Counted from the first letter of the stretch, positions 1 to 9,091 are shown. The stretch: 64,000 nt of DNA from Propionispira raffinosivorans DSM 20765 (GCF_000381065.1 NZ_KB905839.1:124001-188000), one strand, 5' to 3'. The notes: generated from the sequence alone by a model not told the origin. Made by a program: numbers and translations.

Positions 1-957
1 TTAAAAACTGAAATTATAGATAAAAATCCAACATTTGAAATGAAAAAAGAAGATTTGCATATTGCATTTGGGATAGATGCTAATTTTGCAATAGGCATGG
101 GTGTATGTATGACGTCAATCGCTTTACATAACCAGCAAGAAAAAATAAATTTTCATGTTTTTACAGATGGCATTCAAGCCGAAGATTTTGAACGCTTAAA
201 ACAGCTGACGCATTATAAAAATGTGAAGCTTATAATATATTATATAAACAAAAAGGTTTTTGAAAAATTTCCAACTTCTGTCGGGTGGACTTATGCAACC
301 TATTATCGGTTTATTATGGGGAAAGTCTTATATGGACAAGCTAAGAAGGTTTTATATTTAGATGCAGATGTGTTATGTATAGGTTCTTTAAAAGAATTGA
401 TTGAAATTGATATGGAAAATAATACAATTATTGGAATTTGTGATTTTTTAGAAAACTTTATCGTACGCATGCAAGAATTATCAATAAAAAATGGAAAATA
501 TTTCAATGCAGGTGTTATGTACATTGATGTTGAGCGCTGGTGTGAGGATGAAATATCTGAGCGTGCCATACAATTATTAAGTAAAGACCCAACAAAATAT
601 AAGTCTTTAGATCAAGACGTATTGAATGTTCTTTTGGATGGAAAAGTAAAGTTTGTTAATAAAAAGTGGGATTATATGTATAATACGATGCGAATGAAAC
701 ATCTATTGCCTAACGATACGATTTTAATTCATTTTACGGGTGATAAACCATGGCAAAGTTGGACGCAGCATCACTTTTTAGCGAAATATTATATGGAATA
801 TATACAAAAATCTCCTTGGCATAATGTTAAAATGAGAGACGCTTCCAGTTATAAAGAAAAACGCAAATTGGCGCGATCATATTTTCGGCGGCAGGAATAT
901 ATTATTGCAATACAGTGGTATTGGAAATATCTTGTAGCGAGACAGCTAAAAAAATAG
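1..957 (+). CDS. GT8 family glycosyltransferase (5' end outside window)
   Basis: Glycosyltransferase family 8, predicted to transfer a sugar from a nucleotide-sugar donor to a cell-surface glycan. The frame is open to the window edge. The two neighbouring paralogues carry about 25-40 residues before the conserved HIAFGID block, so the true start is probably upstream and the internal ATG at 40 is not the start. Visible motifs are HIAFGIDANFA near the N-terminus, the metal-binding DAD in LYLDADVLC, FNAGVMYID, LDQDVLN and the C-terminal HFTGDKPW. The last 35 residues form a basic tail (YKEKRKLARSY, then IAIQWYWKY) that recurs in the next four genes. It lies 15 bp upstream of a second GT8 gene, in the same operon. 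Substrate is not predictable. Confidence 0.9.
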   Translation, partial: LKTEIIDKNPTFEMKKEDLHIAFGIDANFAIGMGVCMTSIALHNQQEKINFHVFTDGIQAEDFERLKQLTHYKNVKLIIYYINKKVFEKFPTSVGWTYATYYRFIMGKVLYGQAKKVLYLDADVLCIGSLKELIEIDMENNTIIGICDFLENFIVRMQELSIKNGKYFNAGVMYIDVERWCEDEISERAIQLLSKDPTKYKSLDQDVLNVLLDGKVKFVNKKWDYMYNTMRMKHLLPNDTILIHFTGDKPWQSWTQHHFLAKYYMEYIQKSPWHNVKMRDASSYKEKRKLARSYFRRQEYIIAIQWYWKYLVARQLKK

Positions 958-972
958 ATTACGAGGTTTTTT

Positions 973-1959
973 ATGGATATTTTTGATAATATTATAACTA
1001 GAATGGAATCGTTCAGTGGAGATGAAATTAAAAATAAAAAGATAGATATACATATTGCTTTTGGAATTGATGCCAATTTTGCTCGCGGTATGGGAGTTTG
1101 TATCACGTCTATTATTTTAAATAATTTAGATAAAAACATTGAATTCCATATTTTCACAGATCAACTACATGTTGTTGATTTAGAAAAATTAAAACAGTTA
1201 ACGACGTATAAAAACATAAGCATTAAGATTTATTATATAGATGCCAATGGATTTAAAGCTTTTCCTATTACGATAGCATGGTCACAGGCTATTTATTATC
1301 GATTTATAATGGCAAAATTTTTATGCGATAAAGTAGATAAAGTTTTATATCTTGATGCAGATATTTTGTGTATAGGGTCCTTAGATGGTCTTATTCAAGA
1401 AGATATGCAAGGAAACATAATTTTAGCTATTGAAGATCAAGTTGGTGGACTGCAAGAAAGAATTACATATTTATCGATGCAAAGTAAACAATATTTCAAT
1501 TCTGGTGTAATGTATATAGACATTAATCGGTGGAATAAAGAAAAGATTACAGATAAAGCGATCGATTTATTGCGAAAATATCCAGAACGATATAAATCAT
1601 TTGATCAGGATGTTTTAAATGTTTTACTGGATGGAAAGACAAATTTTATAGATCGAAAATGGAACTATATTTATAATTTAGGCTATATGGAACAGGCTTT
1701 GCCCGGAAATGTAAATTTAATCCATTTTACAGGTGATAAACCTTGGCAGCAATGGACGCAACACCATTTTATGGTTAAATGCTACGAAGCTTATAGTCTT
1801 AAATCACCATGGAATAGTGTGCCGCTAACAGTACCTTTCCATTACAAGGAAAAACGTAGAATGGCGAAATCCTGCAAAAAAAATGGGGAGTACCTACAGG
1901 CATTCATATGGTTTGTCAAATATATATATACAAGAATTCAAATAAAATGTAAAGAATGA
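973..1959 (+). CDS. GT8 family glycosyltransferase
   Basis: Second GT8 enzyme, 328 residues and full length. The ATG follows a GAGG ribosome binding site 6 bp away. It has the LYLDAD metal motif near residues 125-130, FNSGVMYID, FDQDVLN and HFTGDKPW near residue 250, all typical of GT8 enzymes such as LPS glucosyl- and galactosyltransferases. The N-terminal leader MDIFDNIITRME is also present in the third GT8 gene, so the two arose by duplication. The C-terminus has the same YKEKRRMAKS...YLQAFIWFVKY tail as its neighbours. It is followed by an HtrL-type gene 17 bp downstream. A cytoplasmic role in building a repeat unit or outer-core glycan is inferred; donor and acceptor are unknown. Confidence 0.92.
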   Translation: MDIFDNIITRMESFSGDEIKNKKIDIHIAFGIDANFARGMGVCITSIILNNLDKNIEFHIFTDQLHVVDLEKLKQLTTYKNISIKIYYIDANGFKAFPITIAWSQAIYYRFIMAKFLCDKVDKVLYLDADILCIGSLDGLIQEDMQGNIILAIEDQVGGLQERITYLSMQSKQYFNSGVMYIDINRWNKEKITDKAIDLLRKYPERYKSFDQDVLNVLLDGKTNFIDRKWNYIYNLGYMEQALPGNVNLIHFTGDKPWQQWTQHHFMVKCYEAYSLKSPWNSVPLTVPFHYKEKRRMAKSCKKNGEYLQAFIWFVKYIYTRIQIKCKE

Positions 1960-1976
1960 AAAGGAGGTGAATCCGT

Positions 1977-2894
1977 ATGTCTGAAATCACGATCGTGAGT
2001 GGCTTTTTTGATATTGGCCGAGGTGATATGGCAGGCTTTCAGCGTAGTACTCAAAAATATGTAGAATATTTTAGATTTTGGGCAAGAATGAAGAATAAAC
2101 TTGTTGTTTATACAGATAAAGTTACGGCTGAACAAGTATTGAAAATAAGAGATTCATTTCATTTAAAAGATAGAACACGAATTATTATTATTGATGATGT
2201 ATATAAACTTGAACCGGACTTATTTAAACAAATTTGTGCTGTGACTGATAATAAAGAGGCAGTTAACTTTCGAACTTGTCCACAAAATCCAGAATCTTGG
2301 AATCCAAAGTATAACTACGTTACTTGTCTAAAACCATATTTTGTTGCTGATGCAGTAAAGAATGGTTATGCAGATGGAATGGTAGCTTGGGTTGATTTTG
2401 GCTACAATCATGGTGGACAAACCTGCATTCATGCGGAAGAGTTTGATTTTCTATGGTGTTATGATTTTACTCCAAAAATTCATTTGTTTGCTATGGAACC
2501 AATGGATGACATGCCGGTTTTTGAAATAGTACGAACCATGCGGGCTTACATCGCAGGTGCTATTATGGTAGCCCCAGCACTACTATGGCAGGAGTTTGCC
2601 GATTTGTACAAGCAGTCGGTATTGCACTTAACACATTGTGGGTTTGCTGATGATGATCAGACCGTTTCGGTTATGGCATATAGAGAAAATCCAGATCTAT
2701 TTGAAATTCATCCAGTGGATGATTGGTTTATTGCCTTAAAAGAAGTGGGCGGTGAACATTTGACAAGAGCTTCAAAAATACAATATAAAGAATCAAAAAA
2801 ACAAGCGCAAGCCTTATGGCAAGCTGGTAACTATACACAAGCTTTAAAATGGTATGGGAAATATGCAAGGGAAAAACTTCAGACAAAACGATAA
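1977..2894 (+). CDS. HtrL/YibB (WlaTC/HtrL) family putative glycosyltransferase
   Basis: A 305-residue protein of the HtrL_YibB family, which is often annotated as a glycosyltransferase in LPS and capsule loci but is poorly characterised. The strong ribosome binding site AAGGAGGTG sits 7 bp before the ATG. Visible family features are the N-terminal TIVSGFFDIGRGD, the block KYNYVTCLKPYFVADAV, WVDFGYNHGG, and the C-terminal HCGFADDDQTV...DWF. The last 30 residues (YKESKKQAQALW...YTQALKWYGKY) match the tail of the flanking GT8 enzymes although the catalytic domains are unrelated. It sits between two GT8 genes in one transcription unit, suggesting the enzymes act in sequence on the same glycan. 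Confidence 0.82.
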   Translation: MSEITIVSGFFDIGRGDMAGFQRSTQKYVEYFRFWARMKNKLVVYTDKVTAEQVLKIRDSFHLKDRTRIIIIDDVYKLEPDLFKQICAVTDNKEAVNFRTCPQNPESWNPKYNYVTCLKPYFVADAVKNGYADGMVAWVDFGYNHGGQTCIHAEEFDFLWCYDFTPKIHLFAMEPMDDMPVFEIVRTMRAYIAGAIMVAPALLWQEFADLYKQSVLHLTHCGFADDDQTVSVMAYRENPDLFEIHPVDDWFIALKEVGGEHLTRASKIQYKESKKQAQALWQAGNYTQALKWYGKYAREKLQTKR

Positions 2895-2910
2895 GTTGAG
2901 GGTCTTACTA

Positions 2911-3885
2911 ATGGAACTATTTGATAATATTATTTTAAAAATAGAACAAATAAACATTAAACGTACCGTTGAAGAATGTCAGACTGATTTTCACATTGCC
3001 TTTGGTATTGACAAAAATTTTGCCAGAGGTATGGGGATTTTAATGGATAGTATCCATTGCCATAATCAAGAAAAAAACATTAGTTTTCATGTTTTTACAG
3101 ATGGAATTGAGCAGCAAGATTTAGCGAAATTACAAGAATTAACACAATATAATAATATTAGTATAAAAATTTATTATATTAATATTGAAGCATTTAGAAA
3201 CTTACCAACGACGTTGGCTTGGTCATATGCTACTTACTATCGCTTTATTATGGGGAAAGTTTTACATGGATTGGTAGATAAAGTACTTTATATTGACGCG
3301 GATATTTTATGTATTGGGATGCTGGACAAACTGCAAAAGATGGATATGAAGGGTAACATTGTTTTAGCAATCAGTGAAGAGGGGCAATTTAATGTAAATC
3401 GGTTGTCACTGAAAAACGGAAAATATTTTAACGCTGGTTTCTTGTATATTGACATTAATAAATGGAACGATGCTCAGATTGCCGAGCAGGCGGTTGCTTT
3501 ATTAACGGAAAATCCAGAAAAATATACCTATCTTGATCAGGATGTCTTGAATATACTATTAGATGGTAAAACTTTATTTATTGCACAGCAATGGAATTAT
3601 CTATATGATATGCGCAAAATGGATAATAAACTTCCCAAAGATGTTGTTTTTATACATTTTATTGGTGATAAACCATGGCAGCAGTGGTCTGAATATCATT
3701 TCATGGTGAAGCTTTATCAGGAATATGCACAAAAAACGCCATGGGCTAATGTTCCGTTAGTAAAACCAAAACATTATAAAGAGAAAAAAAGAATGGCTCG
3801 TTCTTATCGGAAGCGAAATATGTATTTGCAGGCACTTTATTGGTACCTTGCTTATGCCGTTGCGAAAATAAAAGCAAAAAGTTAA
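2911..3885 (+). CDS. GT8 family glycosyltransferase
   Basis: Third GT8 enzyme, about 324 residues from the ATG at 2911. That start is chosen because it gives the N-terminus MELFDNIILKIEQ, which matches the leader MDIFDNIITRME of the previous GT8; an upstream in-frame ATG at 2854 would overlap the HtrL-type gene by 40 bp. Motifs are HIAFGIDKNFARGMG, LYIDADILC, FNAGFLYID, LDQDVLN and HFIGDKPW. The tail YKEKKRMARSY...YLQALYWYLAY is again shared with its neighbours. The gene forms a GT8-HtrL doublet with the next gene, so the cluster reads GT8, GT8-HtrL, GT8-HtrL, which looks like tandem duplication of a two-gene unit. Confidence 0.91.
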   Translation: MELFDNIILKIEQINIKRTVEECQTDFHIAFGIDKNFARGMGILMDSIHCHNQEKNISFHVFTDGIEQQDLAKLQELTQYNNISIKIYYINIEAFRNLPTTLAWSYATYYRFIMGKVLHGLVDKVLYIDADILCIGMLDKLQKMDMKGNIVLAISEEGQFNVNRLSLKNGKYFNAGFLYIDINKWNDAQIAEQAVALLTENPEKYTYLDQDVLNILLDGKTLFIAQQWNYLYDMRKMDNKLPKDVVFIHFIGDKPWQQWSEYHFMVKLYQEYAQKTPWANVPLVKPKHYKEKKRMARSYRKRNMYLQALYWYLAYAVAKIKAKS

Positions 3886-3915
3886 TCTAGTAGATTTGGT
3901 GGTGTGGAGAAAATA

Positions 3916-4845
3916 ATGTCTGAACTTACAATCGTAACTGCATTTTTTGATATAGGCAGGGCTAACTGGAAAGGTTTTGAAAGAAACTCGAATAAATATG
4001 TGGAGTATTTCAAGTTTTGGGCTCGAATAAAAAATAAACTGGTTGTGTATACAGATGAAGCTACAGCACAGCAAGTGTGGAAAATTCGTGAAGGATATGG
4101 ATTGAAAAATCAAACACAAGTTATAATAGTGAATGAAATTGATCGATTAGATCCAGAGGTCGCTTCGCAGTTAAATCAAGTAGTAGCCAATGAAACTCTG
4201 CTCAAATTTCGCGAACGACCAGAAAATCCAGAATCATATAGTGCCAAATATAATTATGTTACCTATTTAAAACCATATTTTATTGCTGATGCGGTAAAAA
4301 AACAACGAATTGATGGAATGATAGCGTGGGTTGATTTTGGTTATAATCATAATGGTGAAGCATATCCAGATACAAAAGAATTTGATTTTTTATGGGAATA
4401 TGATTTTTCAGAGCATATTCATATTTTTACGACACAAGATATCGATGATATGCCCATATTTGATATTATCCATAAAATGCGAGTTTATATATCAGGTGGA
4501 ATTATTGTAGCTCCTGCATTATTATGGACGGAACTCGCGACACTATTCAGACAGTCGATTTTACATCTAACTCATTGTGGATTAGCAGATGCAGATCAGA
4601 CCTTACTCGTTATGGCTTATCGTGAAAAACCAAGCTTGTTTTCTGTGCATGCTGTGATGGATTGGTTTATGGTATTCAAAGAATTTGGGGCAAAGCATTT
4701 GTCGATTAAACATGCTAAGCCGCTTTATAAGACCTATAAAAGAGAGGCCAGAAAACATTGGCAGGAAAGAAAATATCAAGAAGCCATAAAATGGTATCTG
4801 AAATATGGAAAAGAGAAAATATGGAGATGTCCAAGACAAGGATAA
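3916..4845 (+). CDS. HtrL/YibB family putative glycosyltransferase
   Basis: Second HtrL_YibB-type protein, clearly paralogous to the gene two positions upstream. The ATG at 3916 is preferred over a GTG at 3904 because GGAG lies 6 bp before it and the product then begins MSELTIVTAFFDIGRA, collinear with its paralogue. Shared blocks are KYNYVTYLKPYFIADAV, WVDFGYNHNG, DMPIFDIIHKMR and HCGLADADQTL. The C-terminal tail YKTYKREARKHW...YQEAIKWYLKY is present again. The function is inferred as glycan transfer from family and neighbourhood; no catalytic residues can be assigned with confidence. A gene for a GT2 enzyme follows after 37 bp. Confidence 0.82.
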   Translation: MSELTIVTAFFDIGRANWKGFERNSNKYVEYFKFWARIKNKLVVYTDEATAQQVWKIREGYGLKNQTQVIIVNEIDRLDPEVASQLNQVVANETLLKFRERPENPESYSAKYNYVTYLKPYFIADAVKKQRIDGMIAWVDFGYNHNGEAYPDTKEFDFLWEYDFSEHIHIFTTQDIDDMPIFDIIHKMRVYISGGIIVAPALLWTELATLFRQSILHLTHCGLADADQTLLVMAYREKPSLFSVHAVMDWFMVFKEFGAKHLSIKHAKPLYKTYKREARKHWQERKYQEAIKWYLKYGKEKIWRCPRQG

Positions 4846-4882
4846 ATACAATGTTGGTTTTGACATAAAGGACAGGTGAGTT

Positions 4883-5938
4883 ATGGCTTTAGTAAGTATA
4901 GTAATGCCAATTTATAATGCTGAAAAATATGTGTCGCAGGCAATTGACAGCGTTTTAAACCAAACGCTGTCAGACTTTGAACTTATTTTAATCAATGATG
5001 GATCAACTGATAAAAGTGCTGAAATTTGTGCATCCTATGCACGAGATGATCAACGAATAAAGCTGATTCATCAAAACAATGGTGGGATTTGTTCAGCTCG
5101 CAACAAAGGCTTGACATTAGCTCGAGGCGAATATATAGCATTTATTGATAATGATGATGTTTATTTGCCGGATTTATTAGAAGAAAATTATATTTTGGCA
5201 AAAAAATATAATGCTGATATTTTAAAATATGGAAACCAATATATCAAACAAAAAATTTTTTCAGTTGATGCGATTCATTCATCGGGAAAGCTCAATGAAG
5301 AAGCGTTGCTTGTTATAAGGAAAAATGATCTGCCGGCAGAATATAAGAAACTGAATGAAGCGGACTTATTAGTATATGTGTGGGATGGTCTTTTTAAGAC
5401 GGAGTTGATTCGAGAAAAACAAATTACCTTTGACTCGCAGTTTAAATATGGACATGAAGATCGAGTTTTTTGCATGCAGTTATATCCACATAGCAAGTGT
5501 GTAGTGATAAATCCTAAAATTTATTATCAACATATTGTCTATAAAACATCGACATCAAGAGTTTTTTCAATTGATCGAATTGGCGATACGGAAAGGCTGT
5601 TGACGTATGAACAAAATTTATTTGATAGCCTGCAATTATCAAAAAGTTATCCTGCTTATTGGCAGCAGCGAGTTATCACCTATGTGATTTTAATTTGCAG
5701 TATCATGAGAAAACCAGAAGCAAAATTATCATGGCAAGAAGTATTGCAGGTTCTTCATACGCTGCGAGAAACATATTATCTTCCTGCTTTTTTTGGTTTT
5801 CATAAAACAGAACAGAGTAAACGATTGAAAAATAAAATATATGCATGGCTCTTTGAACGTAATTATTTAAAAATACTAGCTTATGCTTTATTGATTGATC
5901 GAAAAACAAAATATATGGTGCAACTTTTGGTTAAATAA
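4883..5938 (+). CDS. GT2 family glycosyltransferase
   Basis: A 351-residue GT-A fold glycosyltransferase of family 2. The N-terminus VSIVMPIYNAEKYV, the nucleotide-binding ILINDGSTDKS and the metal-binding FIDNDD near residue 90 are textbook for this family. An AGGTGAG ribosome binding site precedes the ATG by a few bases. The C-terminal half has no membrane helices, so it is probably a soluble or peripheral enzyme adding one sugar to a lipid-linked repeat unit. Its stop codon is directly followed by the region encoding the O-acyltransferase. Donor sugar cannot be told from sequence. Confidence 0.92.
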   Translation: MALVSIVMPIYNAEKYVSQAIDSVLNQTLSDFELILINDGSTDKSAEICASYARDDQRIKLIHQNNGGICSARNKGLTLARGEYIAFIDNDDVYLPDLLEENYILAKKYNADILKYGNQYIKQKIFSVDAIHSSGKLNEEALLVIRKNDLPAEYKKLNEADLLVYVWDGLFKTELIREKQITFDSQFKYGHEDRVFCMQLYPHSKCVVINPKIYYQHIVYKTSTSRVFSIDRIGDTERLLTYEQNLFDSLQLSKSYPAYWQQRVITYVILICSIMRKPEAKLSWQEVLQVLHTLRETYYLPAFFGFHKTEQSKRLKNKIYAWLFERNYLKILAYALLIDRKTKYMVQLLVK

Positions 5939-5977
5939 ATGTCAATACATTACAGAAAAGGAAGGTTTCTTAGTCCG

Positions 5978-7519
5978 ATGTTATTTAATTCCTATGAGTT
6001 TTTATTCTTTTTTTTGCCGGTTGCAATGGGGATTTTCTATTTCATTGTAAAATTAAAATCTAAAAGATTGGCTGTGCCGTGGCTCGTTTTTGTGTCTTTT
6101 ATATTCTATGCATGGTGGAATCCAGTCTTTTTAATATTGTTGGGTGCCTCCATTTGTTTTAACTATAGTATTGGTTATTTTTTGTTGCAGAAAAATCACC
6201 ATTCTTATAAGAATATAAAACCTCTATATCTATTAATTTTTGGGGTTTTTATAAACTTATTGGCATTAGCTTATTATAAATACTTTAATTTTTTTATTTT
6301 AAATATGAATACTTTATTTAATTTATCTATACCAAGTGAAAATATAATTTTACCTATAGGCATTTCATTTTTTACATTTACGCAAATTGCTTTTTTAGTT
6401 GATGCTTACCGTGGTTGCGTTGAAGAATATCGATTTATCTCTTATATGTTGTTTGTGACCTTTTTTCCACATTTAATTGCGGGTCCCATTTTACATCACA
6501 AAGAAATGATGTCGCAATTTGAATCAGACAAATTATTGAAGGTTAACTGGGAAAATATAATAATTGGCACAGTGGTTTTTATTTTAGGACTTTTTAAAAA
6601 AGTAATTATTGCGGATCATCTTGCACTATATGCTACACCAATTTTTGATGCTGCAGCACAAGGCAATGTACCACAATTATTTGAAGCTTGGATTGGAGCT
6701 CTGGCTTATACATTACAGTTATATTTTGATTTTTCAGGCTATTCGGATATGGCTATTGGACTTGCATTATTATGTAATGTTCGATTGCCTGTGAATTTTT
6801 TTTCTCCATATAAGGCAAAGTCTGTTATTGATTTTTGGCGTAGATGGCATATGACGTTATCGCGTTATCTAAAAGATTATGTATATATTCCATTAGGTGG
6901 GAATCGGTACGGGGAATTTCGTCGTTTAAGAAATTTACTTGTGACTATGTTGATTGGTGGTATATGGCATGGTGCAGGTTGGACTTTTTTTGTTTGGGGT
7001 GGGTTACATGGTTTTTATTTAATAGTGAACCATACCTGGCGAAAATTTGAAATTTGTTTGCCAAATATTATAAATTGGGGTCTAACTTTTGTCAGTGTAG
7101 TGACGGCCTGGGTATTTTTTCGTGCCGATACACTACAGACGGCGATCCTTATAATAAAGGGCATGTTTGGTTTCAATGGGATAAGCTTAGCAGAAAACCT
7201 AGCTTATCGAATACCACTATTATCAGGCTTTGGCTTTGATTTTTCTGGGTTTATGACAATAACAAATTTGTCGCTAACTAAAGTAGTGCCTTGGATTCTT
7301 ATAGCTTTGATTATTGTTTTGCTTTTGCCGAATACTATGGAACTTACGGCTGCCTATAAACCTGCATTGGGAATTAGTACAAAAAATATTGAGACAAAAT
7401 ATGTACAATATTGGCAATGGAAACCATCTTATGTATGGTCTATTGCACTTGGAATTATTGCTGTTCTTAGCATTTTATCAATGTCAAATGTCTCAGCATT
7501 TTTATATTTTCAATTTTAA
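5978..7519 (+). CDS. MBOAT family O-acyltransferase (AlgI-like)
   Basis: Membrane-bound O-acyltransferase of about 513 residues with some ten hydrophobic helices. The ATG at 5978 is preferred to one at 5939 because AGGAAGG lies just upstream and the product then starts MLFNSYEFLFFFLPV, typical of AlgI, DltB and PatA relatives. Family motifs are PHLIAGPILHH, DFWRRWHMTLSRYL, the catalytic-type histidine in GGIWHGAGWTFF and a second one in WGGLHG. Known relatives pass an acyl group, usually acetyl, across the membrane to a periplasmic polysaccharide with an SGNH partner. The next gene encodes such a partner, so this pair probably O-acetylates the glycan made here. Confidence 0.92.
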   Translation: MLFNSYEFLFFFLPVAMGIFYFIVKLKSKRLAVPWLVFVSFIFYAWWNPVFLILLGASICFNYSIGYFLLQKNHHSYKNIKPLYLLIFGVFINLLALAYYKYFNFFILNMNTLFNLSIPSENIILPIGISFFTFTQIAFLVDAYRGCVEEYRFISYMLFVTFFPHLIAGPILHHKEMMSQFESDKLLKVNWENIIIGTVVFILGLFKKVIIADHLALYATPIFDAAAQGNVPQLFEAWIGALAYTLQLYFDFSGYSDMAIGLALLCNVRLPVNFFSPYKAKSVIDFWRRWHMTLSRYLKDYVYIPLGGNRYGEFRRLRNLLVTMLIGGIWHGAGWTFFVWGGLHGFYLIVNHTWRKFEICLPNIINWGLTFVSVVTAWVFFRADTLQTAILIIKGMFGFNGISLAENLAYRIPLLSGFGFDFSGFMTITNLSLTKVVPWILIALIIVLLLPNTMELTAAYKPALGISTKNIETKYVQYWQWKPSYVWSIALGIIAVLSILSMSNVSAFLYFQF

Positions 7520-7539
7520 ATTATATAGGTGGTTACGTC

Positions 7540-8634
7540 ATGTCATACAAACACAGTTTTATTTTAATTTTATCTGTATTATTATTTGGATTAGCGGGAA
7601 GTGCCGTTTTTAATTATTATATCGATCCAGCGGGGATCTTTCGGACGAGCCAATATGAAGCCGGAATTGCCAATATAATTCTTAGCGGAAAAAATGCAGC
7701 TAATGTAGGTAATTGTGATGAAAGATTAGTACAAAAATACATTGTCGAAAATAGCAAAGATCAATTAGACGTTTTGGTTCTGGGTTCAAGTCGAACGATG
7801 CAAATTCATAGCTACTTATTCCCTCAAAAGAAATTTTTTAATAATAGTGTGTCTAGTGCTGCTTTGGAAGATGATATTGCTATCTTCGGAATGTATCAGA
7901 ATAAAAAAATACTTCCTAAAAAAGTTATTATTGGGTTAGATCCATGGCTTTTAAATAAATATAATGGACGTATGGATTGGCAGTCTATTGCGAATGATTA
8001 CAAAAATGCGTGTGGTTATATGGGGATAAGCTATTCTTCAGCAAAAGGAAAAACGTTAGAGCAAAGGATGTATAAAAAATATCTGGAGTTGATATCATTG
8101 CCTTATTTGCAGGCATCTTATCAAAATTGGAAACAGAGCAAAACGAAACAAAACACATATTATGAAACGACGGCAACTGACTTACCAGTTTCTATTAAGT
8201 TTGCGGATGGGGCATTAGGTTATCCAGCTGCGCAGCGCAATGTCACAGTAGAAGATGCAGAAGCAAAAGCTGTTAAATTGGCTGCGTCTAAACCAATAGA
8301 GTTCCTTGGTGATTTTAATGAAATGGACAAAGATTATCAGCAAGAATTTGAGAAATTTATTGCCTATTTACAATCTCAAGATATAGAAGTTGTTTTCTTT
8401 TTACCGCCCTACCATCCACTTGTTTATAATGTTTTGCAAATAAATCCTCAATATTCGGTCGCAAGAGAAACGGAAACTTACTTTAGAGATTTTGCCAAAC
8501 AACACAACATTAGTGTATTGGGGTCTTACAATCCAGCTATCAATGGTTTATCTGCAGTTGATTTTTATGATGGTATGCATATAAAAACCGAAGCAGTCGA
8601 TAGGGTTTTTAAATCTGGAATTCTAACACAATAA
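7540..8634 (+). CDS. SGNH-hydrolase-like membrane-anchored protein, partner of the MBOAT enzyme
   Basis: A 364-residue protein with one N-terminal membrane segment (residues about 6-26) and a large extracytoplasmic domain. The pattern VLVLGSSRTMQ near residue 80 gives a candidate catalytic serine, and DGMH near residue 344 gives the Asp-His pair of an SGNH fold. In AlgI/AlgJ, PatA/PatB and DltB/DltD systems such a protein completes acyl transfer onto the polymer. The gene starts 20 bp after the MBOAT gene with GGTGG upstream of ATG. The overall family is inferred from these motifs and context; no named orthologue is recognised. It is the last gene of the first operon. Confidence 0.7.
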   Translation: MSYKHSFILILSVLLFGLAGSAVFNYYIDPAGIFRTSQYEAGIANIILSGKNAANVGNCDERLVQKYIVENSKDQLDVLVLGSSRTMQIHSYLFPQKKFFNNSVSSAALEDDIAIFGMYQNKKILPKKVIIGLDPWLLNKYNGRMDWQSIANDYKNACGYMGISYSSAKGKTLEQRMYKKYLELISLPYLQASYQNWKQSKTKQNTYYETTATDLPVSIKFADGALGYPAAQRNVTVEDAEAKAVKLAASKPIEFLGDFNEMDKDYQQEFEKFIAYLQSQDIEVVFFLPPYHPLVYNVLQINPQYSVARETETYFRDFAKQHNISVLGSYNPAINGLSAVDFYDGMHIKTEAVDRVFKSGILTQ

Positions 8635-8656
8635 AATAGGACAATAAGCCTATTTT
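8633..8656 (+). terminator. Weak hairpin at end of first operon
   Basis: The inverted repeat AAAATAGG / CCTATTTT with an 8-base loop starts at the stop codon of the SGNH-like gene. Only a short run of T lies in the right arm, so termination strength is uncertain. Confidence 0.4.
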
Positions 8657-8745
8657 ACTTCAGGGACACGTTTGCTATATTGTTAAAGGGTATAAATCAA
8701 AATTAGGTAAGAATATTAAGATTTATAAAGAATAAGTAAACTATT

Positions 8746-8890
8746 TGAATGAAAACCACAAAGGACTGTGGAAATAACAAGGGAATGTGCTGAACTATAT
8801 AATAACACAATAGAAGGTTTGGCTGTTATTGTGCTTTAGGGTATACGCATAGACATTTGCTGTTTGGCAAGTGAACGTATACCTTTTTTG
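8746..8890 (+). promoter_or_regulatory. Structured leader with intrinsic terminator upstream of the export operon
   Basis: Part of a gap of about 490 bp without a gene. Three consecutive hairpins can be drawn: a short CCACA/TGTGG stem near 8757-8772, CACAATA/TATTGTG at 8806-8812 and 8827-8833, and a long two-part stem GGTATACG/CGTATACC at 8840-8847 and 8876-8883 enclosing CATTTGC/GGCAAGTG. The last is followed immediately by a T-rich run (8884-8896), the layout of an intrinsic terminator. The array sits about 240 bp before the export gene. It may be an attenuator or a riboswitch of unrecognised class, or merely the terminator of a small RNA. No match to a known riboswitch consensus was recognised. 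Confidence 0.4.
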
Positions 8891-9082
8891 TTTTTTATAA
8901 AACGTCGCAGTAATATCTCAAATTCAAAGTATAATAAAAGGATTTTGTATTATACTGAAATAAAGTTTGTGCATCGTACATGTGTTATGTGTGCTTGCAT
9001 ATAGAAATATGTATAAAAATGATATCATTTTGCAAGGATTTGAATTATAACCGGAAAATTCATGCACCATAGAATTGAAATA

Positions 9083-9091
9083 TGTTATAAT
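9083..9091 (+). promoter_or_regulatory. Extended -10 promoter for the export operon
   Basis: TGTTATAAT is an extended -10 element (TGn followed by a perfect TATAAT) ending 36 bp before the export-protein start. No good -35 is seen, which is common for extended -10 promoters. Confidence 0.55.

Noticed and set aside
6609..7613. Short plus-strand reading frames inside the MBOAT gene
   Set aside because: They are out-of-frame shadows of a well-supported membrane protein.
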